From positions 1,798,001-1,862,000 of the forward strand of contig OZ037833.1 in NCBI GenBank assembly GCA_964035575.1: a stretch of 64,000 nucleotides of DNA, given 5' to 3'. Origin of the DNA: Rhynchopus sp. YZ270_cl-10. Its lineage: Eukaryota > Euglenozoa > Diplonemea > Diplonemida > Diplonemidae. This document shows positions 1 through 9,409 of this stretch, piece by piece. The position numbers and the translations under genes are program-made. Each line of letters opens with the position of its first letter. Position 1 is the first letter of the stretch. The notes beneath the pieces are model-generated. The model was not told where the DNA came from and did no database searches. It saw nothing but the letters and a program-made list of their open reading frames with translations.

Positions 1-994
1 GGGCCCCGTGTGGCTGAGAATAACTCGCACTCTGCCCGGGAGTGCGGTACCAAGCCATAATGAACAAAAAAAGTCTCCACCCCGCTTCCTTCGGTCTCGT
101 CCCTTTCACCTCCCGCACAACAGAATAAATAATAATACAGTATGGTGCGTGTGACTGCAAACGTCGAGGGAACCTTGCTTCTTGCAGTGCTGCAAGTGCT
201 CGCCACCACGGTGGTAGCAAAGTGCATTGCGTTGGCGCACTTGGGCAGGCCCTGACGGCACTGAGGAACGAAAAAGAAAAATAATTCAGCGCCTCCCAGG
301 TCTGCACCTTTAAAAAAAATTTGCCTGCGGCGCCATTTTCCCTTTTTTGCTCTGCAAAAAAGGATTCGCTGAGTGGCTTTGTGGTATAAAAGCTGCATTT
401 TTTATACTGTACCCTAATTTTTTTTCGCCTGCGGCGCCGTTTTATATTCATCCCGAACATTCGGGGTGCACGTAGCGCGTAGCGCGCCCGGGTTTAGGAC
501 CCCTTCTTGAATTTCGAGGGGGCGGTTCACGTTACAGTGGGTCCAGAATCATAGTTCAATTTAACCCCGCTAAGCAACTCGCTGGTGGTAATGACCAAAA
601 CGTGTATCAGCCAAGAACTTGCCCATTTTTTTCAAAATGACCCCGTGACAGTGAGGGTAAAAGCTCGGAAAACCCGAAAAAGGCCAAAAAAAAACCCCCG
701 AAAAGGGAAAACCGAGAACATATTTCGGCAGGGGGCAGCGTGTTCTCAGAAAAATCCAAAAATTGCCTGTAAAAATCCTTAGAAAAAACCTGGGTGCCCG
801 ATCCAAAAAAATGGAAAAAACCCCAGGGTGCCCGCCCACCCCTGCAAAACAGCACAACCATACTAAGGGATTTTTACTTCCGCGGGGGACGATTTAACAC
901 AGCAAAAACAAGGGAGCCAAACCCATAGGCCCTATGGGTTGCACCCATATCATTTTCTTCTAATTTTATTTCGTCCAAAAAATGTAAAGTTGAT

Positions 995-1028
995 AGTGCA
1001 AACGCCTCTGGACAGGAACGCAGGCACT
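995..1028 (+). repeat. family A stem-loop, copy 1
   Basis: Core AGTGCAAACGCCTC, then a spacer, then ACGCAGGCACT. AGTGC and GCACT pair at the ends. It is preceded by AAAGTTGAT, as in the copies at 17765 and 48615. Confidence 0.7.
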
Positions 1029-1993
1029 GGGCAACGGGTAACGTGAAAAAAAGGGTCTGTGTGCACACAAGGGTAAATAATAACAGAGAGAACAAGGTTC
1101 AGTCGTAAAAGTGTAAACAAAAAGAACAGAAGAAACAGACCCAACACGAACAGGCAGGAACAGACGTGGGTGAGTCCATTGTGCACTGGAAAAAAAAACA
1201 CATCTTTTTGTGAGGGCATTTTTTCCCCCCATACAAAATTCGTTGGGGCCGGAACATATCTACAAGAATGAAACCTTATGAATGTGGCTCTCATCCTTTT
1301 TCTCATGATTTGCACCATACTGTCTAATCGAAAAATGGAGACAAATTCTTAAGAAAAGATGGTGTTTGTCCATTTGTCCATTTGTCTATTTGTCCATCAT
1401 AAAGAAACTGTGATAAACTCCTTCTCAAGCAAAACATTGAAGGCCGAAGTGGAGAAGGTTTCCGCGTCAACAGCATTTAGACAGTGGGTCAAGTCGGTCC
1501 TAAGGCAAGGTGTAATTGCTCGCCTCAAAGATACGATGTCGCATTCTCGGTGCTCACCTGAATGCAGAGAAATGAGTGATACCACAATGGGCTATCCTGA
1601 TACTGTCCCTTTTAGTTGCCGATAAGAAAAGCGAGGTGGGGGTGTGGGGGGGTAGGGGGCGAATGGAAGTTGGTTGCAGAATATCAAACGATTAGTGAGA
1701 TGATCCTAAGCCTGTGCTGACTGAGCTTCTGATCCTTAGTCACCCCCCTCTTTTAAAAAAGAGGAAAAGCGAACCCTTATGGGGGATTTTTTAGCAAAGC
1801 AAAAAGTGCTACAAAAAAGAATGTGGCAAAAGCTAAACTGGGGGAAGTTGGTTCGGGGGGGAGGGAATACATTATGGCCCACCCTAAGCGTGGATGTGAT
1901 GGGGTGTTTGTATTTTGAGAAAATGGATTTTTTTCTTTTTTTAGTTTGGTCCATTAGCTGTCAAATCCAAGGACGCCTTTCTGAAAATTGGGT

Positions 1994-2047
1994 ATTAGTG
2001 TAGACTAATAGAAGGGTTGCTTTGACTGATTAGTGTAGACACCCAAG
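1994..2047 (+). repeat. two TTAGTGTAGAC motifs
   Basis: TTAGTGTAGAC occurs at 1994-2004 and 2030-2040, the second followed by ACCC. Related copies lie at 9101 (followed by CACCC) and 30096. All four are in the same orientation. Function is unknown. Confidence 0.5.
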
Positions 2048-2084
2048 AATCATTGTTTTTTTTTGAGAAGGTCCCCCACCCCAC

Positions 2085-2106
2085 TGTAACCTACCGAGGT
2101 AGGCGT
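2085..2106 (+). repeat. CCTACCGAGGTAGG hairpin repeat
   Basis: TGTAACCTACCGAGG followed by AGGCGT. CCTACC and GGTAGG form a tight hairpin. A second copy of the 15-mer, also followed by CAGGCGT, is at 47643-47657. Confidence 0.5.
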
Positions 2107-2640
2107 TTCTGTGTTTGTTTATTTTTTTTGATCCGATGGATCCGTGTAGCTGTCCATACAGTCATTCAACCTTTTTCTTGTTGAAAACACAATTTTTGTG
2201 ACATTTTTTTTATGTTCAAAAACAATGATACACTTCGATATTCTAAACAAAAAATATTAACACTCAATCCCAAATTTTTGTCCAAACTGGGTATTTTTTT
2301 AAATAAAGAACAACTATTCAAAACCGTAAAATTCTTGCTTTAATTGATTTTTCTGGTAAAACCTATGAACACGCAAAAAAAATCGACCAGATTCGTTGAG
2401 TGACTAAAACCCAATCACCCATAGAGAGAGAGACCCAAAACGGTGATTTTCCCTGTAATTCCTTAAGGAATTGCCTTTGCCATTTGAAAAAATATTATGA
2501 CCGCAAAAATGGCAACATGTAATCTGTGATGCTCAAAAGTGCAAAATTCTTGCTCCAATGGATTCTCCGGGTATATATTGTACCTGGAGAATATGCTCAT
2601 ATCACTCTTCAGACCATCTGGGGTATGGTCACACACAGGT

Positions 2641-3578
2641 AGTATACACAGTATACACAGTATACACAGTATACACAGTATACACAGTATACACAGTATA
2701 CACAGTATACACAGTATACACAGTATACACAGTATACACAGTATACACAGTATACACAGTATACACAGTATACACAGTATACACAGTATACACAGTATAC
2801 ACAGTATACACAGTATACACAGTATACACAGTATACACAGTATACACAGTATACACAGTATACACAGTATACACAGTATACACAGTATACACAGTATACA
2901 CAGTATACACAGTAATACACAGTATACACAGTATACACAGTATACACAGTATACACAGTATACACAGTATACACAGTATACACAGTATACACAGTATACA
3001 CAGTATACACAGTATACACAGTATACACAGTATACACAGTATACACAGTATACACAGTATACACAGTATACACAGTATACACAGTATACACAGTATACAC
3101 AGTATACACAGTATACACAGTATACACAGTATACACAGTATACACAGTATACACAGTATACACAGTATACACAGTATACACAGTATACACAGTATACACA
3201 GTATACACAGTATACACAGTATACACAGTATACACAGTATACACAGTATACACAGTATACACAGTATACACAGTATACACAGTATACACAGTATACACAG
3301 TATACACAGTATACACAGTATACACAGTATACACAGTATACACAGTATACACAGTATACACAGTATACACAGTATACACAGTATACACAGTATACACAGT
3401 ATACACAGTATACACAGTATACACAGTATACACAGTATACACAGTATACACAGTATACACAGTATACACAGTATACACAGTATACACAGTATACACAGTA
3501 TACACAGTATACACAGTATACACAGTATACACAGTATACACAGTATACACAGTATACACAGTATACACAGTATACACA
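2641..3578. repeat. satellite of 9-bp unit AGTATACAC, about 104 copies
   Basis: An essentially perfect head-to-tail array of AGTATACAC. The only break I see is a single extra base (AGTAATACAC, about 2911-2920), which shifts the register and splits the array into about 30 and 73 units. The unit contains the palindrome GTATAC. Because 9 is a multiple of 3 and the unit has no stop in most frames, long meaningless open frames run through it on both strands. It is not coding. Confidence 0.97.
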
Positions 3579-3592
3579 GGGGATTGGGAGTG

Positions 3593-3764
3593 CAGTACAG
3601 TACAGTACAGTACAGTACAGTACAGTACAGTACAGTACAGTACAGTACAGTACAGTACAGTACAGTACAGTACAGTACAGTACAGTACAGTACAGTACAG
3701 TACAGTACAGTACAGTACAGTACAGTACAGTACAGTACAGTACAGTACAGTACAGTACAGTACA
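3593..3764. repeat. satellite of 5-bp unit AGTAC, about 34 copies
   Basis: A perfect array of CAGTA/AGTAC units, separated from the 9-bp array by only about 14 bp. Its unit looks like a shortened form of the neighbouring 9-mer (AGTAtacAC to AGTAC) and contains the palindrome GTAC, which suggests a common origin by slippage. Confidence 0.97.
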
Positions 3765-5034
3765 CATATCAGACAAGATCTCGTTAGGCGTATACTTCTG
3801 GGCCTCGTTCACTTCATAAACCACAGATGCAATTTTTTGAGCCTACGACCCCGCATTTAACTCATTTCGATCCGCTGATTTCAATCCCAAAAAATATTTC
3901 AAAAAAATATTTCTGGTGTGGCACCTTAACCGATTCTCCGTGGTTCTACCCGTTGTCCCTCCGTAAAGGGGGGGTATGGATGTTGGAAAACAGGCCTTCA
4001 TAGGCACCTTCGGTACAACGTCGCAGGCAGGCCAAACAGCGTTTTAAATTTGTTGTTTGTGAGCTACCCGCATGTGGAAGGCCCACTTCTCAGAATTCAC
4101 GACATCTTTTCTCGACCCGATCGGTGGAGTACATATTTGTTATCACCCCCTGGTTACCCTACTTACACATTTTCAAAAGAATCGGCGTTGAAGAAAATCA
4201 GAATGCTCGATGTTCACTCGTGGGATAGTTTTTCACGAGTATAAAGTACGGTGTGAACATCTCATATATTGGTGCACTCTCGCTGATCTCTTTGACCGGA
4301 AATATGTGCAACACATGCACTCCTCCTCGCGTGTGCGGTTGATGAAGCTGTTGCAAGCGTCTTCTCCATTACAGTCTCAAGAGAAATACGTCTGACAGCA
4401 GACGAGTTCGGGGCTGGACATCCACTCAAATGCAGGACATGTCTTTAATGTCCTAATCCTGTGCACCAAGCACCACCCCAGGCGCTTCGCGGCGAAGTGC
4501 AGGCTTAGCCCAGCCCTTAGCCGCGAAGCGACTGGGGGGTCTGGGGGGCGGAGCCCCCCAGCGAAATTTTTTGACTTAACACTGCTTGTGCTTAGAAAAC
4601 CCGAATTTTTTACCCTTCAAAATTGCATTTGAGGAACTCACAACGCGTCAAAACGAAAAGGTCGTTTTTGGCACTTTTAAAACCGGGCTCCGCTGAGTTC
4701 ACCATATTTTTGCTCGATTTATTTAGTGGAGTAACTAATTAGTAATCGTATTCTCGGACAAAAATTCGGGACGAGGTGTAAAAAAAATGGAAAATAGAAT
4801 CGACTAAATCCCACCAACCACTCGTTATACTGAGCAGCGCAAAAAAAGGAGGGAGGGGAACAACAAATGGAAAGGGGAAAAAGACAAAAAATGGTTAACT
4901 TTTTTTTTTCAAACAACTTGTTCGGCACGAACAGTCTTGTTTTTTTCTTTTTTCCCTCTCTACAAAGGGAACAACTTTCCCACAACTAAATTACATCATT
5001 TTTTTTTCTTCTCTAATTTCCCTACCTACCTACC
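3765..5034. other. gene-free region between satellites and first gene
   Basis: The 3780-4400 part has more balanced base composition and short open frames on the plus strand (64 and 61 codons), but none is recognisable. The GC-rich double hairpin at 4476-4561 lies here. The rest is A/T-run-rich sequence downstream of the first gene. Confidence 0.5.
4476..4561. repeat. GC-rich double hairpin
   Basis: CCCCAGGCGCTTCGCGG (4476-4492) pairs with CCGCGAAGCGACTGGGG (4521-4537) with one mismatch. It is followed at 4541-4561 by a second hairpin with a GGGGGG/CCCCCC stem. This isolated GC island in AT-rich flanks looks like a dispersed repeat rather than a gene. Confidence 0.6.
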
Positions 5035-6024
5035 CTATGCCACCATCGTATGCCCGGCAAACTTCGAACTCCCTGTGAATGACTGGCATCTTGCTCCCAT
5101 TGCAGATCCACGCCGTTCGAGGACTTGACTGCGGCAGGGGTCCTTTTGCCGGGTGTATACACTAGAGGACTTCACCATCCTCCTCGGCGTTGCAGTTGCA
5201 ATGAGCGGCGCAGGCGCTGCAGTGGTGTCACGCACAATGGCAGAGTCTCTCCGTGGCACCGGGTGCTTTGCTGTGCCACTCACTCCCGTCCCTCTTGGGG
5301 TGCTCCCCCTCGGCACCACCGAAGGGCGCGACATCAGGGAGGACATATTGCGTGCCGTCCCTGCCCTCTGCAGTGTCGTCTCCTTCTTCCGCAGCTCCTT
5401 TCTCGGTGATCCGGCCTGCCGGAAGGAGCGGTCAGACCTCTCTGGGAAGCGCGCTGATGCAGCACGAGAGAGATTCGGGCTTTCCTTCACCGCCGCGCCA
5501 AACCCTGCGATTTTTGGGATAAACCGGGCCGCAACGTTTGGGGTGGTCTTAAGAGCGGAAAGGTTCGGCTGGGTCATACGACGCTGCGGAAGAGGAGCGT
5601 TGAGCGCTGGCTCTACTGGAGTACTGAAATGTGATGTGTTTGCACGGATTTCAGCGAATCTTGAAGAAGGGAGGGTGCTTGCGTGGCGGAGGGGTGGGTG
5701 CGGTGCTGCTGCAGGCAGCTTCTGTTTAGGCTTCACCACTGTGCAATGATCCGCAGCCACAGACAACCTCCACTTCTCATTTGCCCTCCACAAGGCAACC
5801 CCTTGCAGCATCGTCACACCACGATGGTCTCTCCCCTGCTCCAACATCGCCTCCACGAGAATGTCCAAATACGTATCCGCACGCTCTGGAGGGCACAGCG
5901 ACTTCTGCGCCCTCGGTGGAGAGCAAAAACTGGTGTTCGACAACGGCGACGAAAAGCTCTCATTTGGGGAAGCAACAACACTGTCCATCGATGAGATCGA
6001 CGACTCCAACACAATTTGTGCCAT
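5035..6024 (-). CDS. basic Ser/Pro/Arg-rich hypothetical protein (329 aa)
   Basis: I do not recognise this protein. The start is the ATG at 6024 (MAQIVLESS), because the open frame upstream is low-complexity sequence and the ATG follows a T-run and A-run leader like other starts here. The only segment with folded-protein character is about residues 50-90 (YLDILVEAMLEQGRDH...GVALWRANEKWRL). The rest is a disordered, positively charged tail rich in Ser, Pro, Arg and Ala with many TPR, SPR and RGS-like phosphosite contexts. Such tails are common in cytoskeleton-associated and regulatory proteins, but no function can be assigned. No signal peptide or membrane segment is visible, and I see no intron. 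It is the 3'-most gene of the minus-strand cluster in this window. Confidence 0.75.
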   Translation of the reverse strand: MAQIVLESSISSMDSVVASPNESFSSPLSNTSFCSPPRAQKSLCPPERADTYLDILVEAMLEQGRDHRGVTMLQGVALWRANEKWRLSVAADHCTVVKPKQKLPAAAPHPPLRHASTLPSSRFAEIRANTSHFSTPVEPALNAPLPQRRMTQPNLSALKTTPNVAARFIPKIAGFGAAVKESPNLSRAASARFPERSDRSFRQAGSPRKELRKKETTLQRAGTARNMSSLMSRPSVVPRGSTPRGTGVSGTAKHPVPRRDSAIVRDTTAAPAPLIATATPRRMVKSSSVYTRQKDPCRSQVLERRGSAMGARCQSFTGSSKFAGHTMVA

Positions 6025-7009
6025 TTTTTTTTGTAAAAAAAAAGAAGGGGCAATGTGTATATGCGGGGAAGAGAGTAGGGGAAACACGAAACGAAAATGA
6101 ACCAAGGAAATATAATCTGTGGTTGTTTTGAATAATGAAGAATGGATAGAGGGGAAAGAAGAAAGAAAAGTTGGTTACACTCAAAGATGCAAAAACGCCG
6201 GTGCGTCGTCAATGTTGATTAGATCCTGTCCTCCCACCAATACAGACTCGGCACACGCGTAACCCAGCTCAGCTTCCTCTCTGTGCATCGGAGCCAACGT
6301 AGGGCATTGGTTCTCCGCGGGTTATCGAACCCTCCGAGAGCACTTCATTGGTGTGCACTAAGACAAATTCTAAGATGAATGTGAAGAAACTTCGGATTAT
6401 ATAAAGAGGGCGGGAGGGGGGGAAAAGGTCGTTTTGTGCTGAGAAAAAAAAATGGTAATAAAGCAGAGTGGAAAAAAAGGAGGAATAAAATATATGTTGC
6501 GCTCCCATGTTAGTGAAAGTTGAAGGCAAATCGAGACTCCAATGGAAAAATAAAATAAAAATAAAAAATGTGTCGAGGTGTCCAACAATGCAAAAAGAAG
6601 CGCTCCTTTTATAGAGGAATTTGAAATGCATTGTGTCTTTATGATACAATAATATTTCATGCTTTTTTAAACATGCACGTTCATCCCCCTCCACACCCCC
6701 CCTTTTTAGCACGTTAACTGTTTAAACGTTATGTCCACTACGAACTGGTTTTCCCCTAGGCCAGAATATGTATTTTTTTGTACAAAAGAACATTCTCTCT
6801 TTCCTTCAAATAAAGAAGGCAAGAACCTTTTTTTTTTGTGAATGGTTTTTGCGGCCTCCAAAAAAAAAAGCAGAAAAAAAACAAAAAAAGAAATCACAGC
6901 GACTTTTGCAAAAATAAAGTTGAAAAGATGAGTCTCTGACATACAAACTATGAATGCCATAAAAGAATCACTTGACACAGCTAAACAAAGCTCTCTCTCT
7001 CTCTCTAAA
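6025..7009. other. intergenic, no supported gene
   Basis: About 1 kb of AT-rich sequence. The 6230-6370 part is more balanced in composition but gives no tRNA fold or coding signal. Short open frames on the minus strand are Phe/Leu/Lys-rich products of T/A runs. Confidence 0.5.
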
Positions 7010-8255
7010 TCATGCGTTCTCGAACTTGTCACACTTGATCATGAAGATGCCGTCCGTGTCCTTTTTGCACTGGAACTCTCCCTTGAAACCAATGTTAATG
7101 CTCAGTTTGGTGTTCTTGATGGTTCCAGAAACAATCGGCTTCCAGATTCCGAACTCCTCGGCCGGCTTGCTTCCTGCAGGCAGCTTGATGTCCAAGTACA
7201 CGTTCTTCGCCTCAACCTTTGTGTGAAGATCTTCCCTGAAGAGGTGACAGTTTAAAAAATACAAAGAGTAAAGCTGGTAAACAGAAAAGAGATAAAACCA
7301 TCTACCCCACCCTACTAAGACAAGCGTGAATGTGCACTCATATCTTGGCGAGGGGGGGATCGGAGAAAAGACACGCGCGACAGAACAGCGCCCAGCGCAA
7401 ACACGGAAAGGATCTACCCCACCCTACTAAGACAAGCGTGAATATGCACTCATATCTTGGCGAGGGGGGGATCGAAGGAAAGACACACCCAGCGCAAACA
7501 CGGAAAGGCTCTACCCCACCCTACTAAGACAAGTGTGAATGTGCACTCATATCTTGGCGAGGGGGGGATCAGAGGAAAGACACGCGCAACAAAACACCCA
7601 GCACAAACACGGAAAGGATCTACCCCACCCTACTAAGACAAGCGTGAATATACACTCATATCTTGGCGAGGGGGGGATCAGAGGAAAGACGCGCGCAACA
7701 AAACACCCAGCGCAAACATGGAACGGCTCTACCCCACCCTACTAAGACAAGCGTGAATGAGCACTCATATCTTGGCGAGGGGGGGATCAGACACATCATT
7801 TTTTTTCGTCGAGTAAAGCAAACCGTCCTTTCTCCCCTCCGCTACTAAGACGTGGGCAACGTTGTGCATCACATCTTGGCTAGGAGGGTTTGCCCTCTGA
7901 CCACACAAAGAAAATCATCAAGCAACGCAGGCACTGTACTGTACATCCCTCACAAAAATCTAAAAGCAACGATTTGGTATTCAATAAAAAAAGTTGATTT
8001 GAAATACAACCCGCTGGCAGTGCACCTTGGTAAATGACCGGCTGTACCGGGGGTGGACCCCCAAACCATGCAGTCCTACAATACATTTCGTGGTTTACAT
8101 CAAAAAAAAGTTGAAATGATGACATGTAGGAATGTAACATACTTCGAGAGGTACGAAAGCCCACCCTTAGCACCAGTGTTCTTGTCGTTGATGCCCACCG
8201 TCCATGCCTGGAGCTGGTCCATAATCTTCTCCTTGTCTGCCTGCTGCCAAGACAT
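7010..8255 (-). CDS. small two-exon hypothetical protein (112 aa)
   Basis: Exon 1 is 8143-8255 (113 nt) and exon 2 is 7010-7235 (226 nt), together exactly 113 codons including TGA. The 907-nt intron (7236-8142) has donor GTATGTTACA and acceptor CTCTTCAG. Splicing joins MSWQQADKEKIMDQLQAW...LSYLSK to EDLHTKVEAKNVYLDIKL in frame. The product looks soluble, with an N-terminal amphipathic helix and then alternating hydrophobic beta-like segments (VEAKNVYLDIKL, IWKPIVSGTI, TKLSINIGFKGEFQ, GIFMIKCDKF). It has no signal peptide or membrane segment. I do not recognise the family; a small beta-sandwich or lipocalin-like fold is only a guess. The unusually long intron carries a tandem array and a family D element. 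Confidence 0.75.
7301..7792. repeat. intronic tandem array, five units of about 97-112 bp
   Basis: Units begin with TCTACCCCACCCTACTAAG at about 7301, 7413, 7510, 7619 and 7728. Each contains a conserved segment with GTGAATGTGCACTCATATC followed by TTGGCGAGGGGGGGATC, then a more variable A/C-rich linker. A degenerate sixth unit lies near 7840-7890. The conserved segment resembles family C stem-loops (AAGA...TCTT arms around GTGCAC). The array sits wholly inside the intron of the 7010-8255 gene. Confidence 0.9.
7991..8099 (+). repeat. family D element, copy 1 (intronic)
   Basis: About 110 bp, from AAGTTGATTTGAAATACAAC through a GGGGGTGGACCCCC hairpin to ATTTCGTGGTTTACA. It is about 85% identical by eye to the copies at 31558 and 41518. 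It lies in the 907-nt intron, close to the donor site. Confidence 0.85.
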
Positions 8256-8458
8256 ATTTCTTCTTCTTTTTTTTGTGTCTCTCGTGTGTTTTTCTGGCAT
8301 TGAAGATTTGTATAAAATATCGCAATCTAAAAATCTAAAAAACCCAACATTGAACCATACACTCCATCTACACTCTAAAACACCTTACCAAAGGGGACAC
8401 GACGTTCCCCCAACCCCCTATTCCCCAACCCATCCATTGGACTAAAACATCCAGAAAA

Positions 8459-8767
8459 TTATGCATCGACCCGCCGTTTCTTCTTTGCAGAGGCTGGTGT
8501 TGTAGGTGCGTTGTGTTTGATGTGCTGTGAGAGGTGGGTCTGCACTGCGTTGTGCACCTCCGCAACTGACGCAGTTGCACGATCGTCGTCGAAGGAGCCT
8601 TCAGGTATCGCGTCAAGCACACACGCCACGACAGCCTCCACTGCATCAACGTATTTATCCTTGTTTCCCGCAAAGTACTGTGCGTCCTTCACATAGTTTG
8701 CCATCATATTCGAAACGAGTAATGTCACAAACCCTTTGTGATCCTGTGTACCATCTGACTCAGTCAT
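8459..8767 (-). CDS. small hypothetical protein with C-terminal NLS-like tail (102 aa)
   Basis: A single exon starting at ATG 8767. The protein is acidic and largely helical (HKGFVTLLVSNMMANYVKDAQYF, YVDAVEAVVACVLDAIPEG, ATASVAEVHNAVQTHLSQHIK) and ends in PASAKKKRRVDA, whose KKKRR resembles a monopartite nuclear localisation signal. A small nuclear helical-bundle protein is a reasonable inference, but I do not recognise the family. It lies 203 bp upstream, in the direction of transcription, of the 112-aa gene, so the two are probably co-transcribed. Its codons are ordinary for the region and the frame is closed on both sides by stops. Confidence 0.65.
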   Translation of the reverse strand: MTESDGTQDHKGFVTLLVSNMMANYVKDAQYFAGNKDKYVDAVEAVVACVLDAIPEGSFDDDRATASVAEVHNAVQTHLSQHIKHNAPTTPASAKKKRRVDA

Positions 8768-9409
8768 CAGCTTATCTACTCTGCTTTTTTAAACACCTAA
8801 ACCAAAACCAAAACCAAAACCCCTGTAGCAGGTGTGATAATAGTGGCAATCTTTACAAAACAAAATTGCTTTAAACAGCAATGAAACCCGGTGTGTAGTA
8901 TAGAAACCAAAAAAAAGCGCTCTGTGTGTGTAGCAGAGCAATGGTAGCAGGTCAGGGTAATAGAGAGGGGGAAAAAAAGGGGGTCCTTTTTTTTTTTTTT
9001 TGCGCTTTCTTTCCCTTTTCGGTGATAGTACTGTGAGAGAGGCAAGACAACAGACTATACGCAAGAGATGGCCTTTTACTTTTTTGAAAACTTGGTTGTA
9101 TTAGTGTAGACACCCGAGGATGAACTCCACTATAACTTTTTTGCTTCTTTTTTTTTTTTTTGCGGAGAGAAGGGACATTGTGTTTGGAATATGCGTCTTC
9201 CCTATCCCCCCACTACATGATAAACTTGCTCAAACATAACATCGTCAAAAATCGTGCTTTTTTTGTAAAATTGTAAAATGAGCAATTTTCTTCCCTGAAA
9301 ACCCCCCTTATTTACCCATCGTGAGAGAAAATGACGAGAGTATTCCCTTTCCCCCCCCCTTACCCCAGGTCCCCCTTTTTTAATGGAATTTTAGAGAATA
9401 CGATCAGGT
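8768..9409. other. intergenic with A/T runs
   Basis: Contains a short AAACC repeat (about 8796-8822), several T-runs of 10 or more bases and one TTAGTGTAGACACCC copy at 9101. No coding or RNA gene is visible. Confidence 0.5.

Larger units (their letters stand above)
1..2640. other. gene-free AT-rich region with dispersed short repeats
   Basis: No open frame here has recognisable protein character. The region holds one family A stem-loop (995-1028), a weak family B copy (about 1698-1744), two copies of TTAGTGTAGAC (1994-2004 and 2030-2040), one hairpin copy of TGTAACCTACCGAGG (2085-2099) and two copies of GCCTGCGGCGCC (near 322 and 430). Positions 9-50 resemble the GCTGAGAATA hairpin found at 57324-57390. 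Base composition is dominated by A and T runs. Confidence 0.6.

Noticed and set aside
570-861. Minus-strand frames of 84-95 codons
   Set aside because: Phe/Gly-rich readings of A/C-rich low-complexity DNA. A faint similarity of GGGAAAACCGAGAA to the 1.9-kb element is too short to claim.
1359-1625. An 88-codon plus-strand frame starting MVFVHLSICLFVHHKE
   Set aside because: It begins in a TTTGTCCA repeat and has no recognisable family; composition alone is not enough.
2463-3824. Five overlapping open frames of 320-450 codons over the satellites (CVYCVY, QYTQYT, HSIHSI and similar)
   Set aside because: They are translations of the 9-bp and 5-bp satellites on both strands. Period and composition explain them fully.
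6230-6370. Possible tRNA (GGTTCGATAACC on the minus strand near 6330)
   Set aside because: The segment is a GGGTTCGATAACCC palindrome without an acceptor stem, D arm or anticodon arm in register.
7301-7792. CRISPR-like array of regularly spaced repeats in the 907-nt intron
   Set aside because: Units are about 100 bp and similar throughout, there are no unique spacers of constant length, and the context is a eukaryotic intron.
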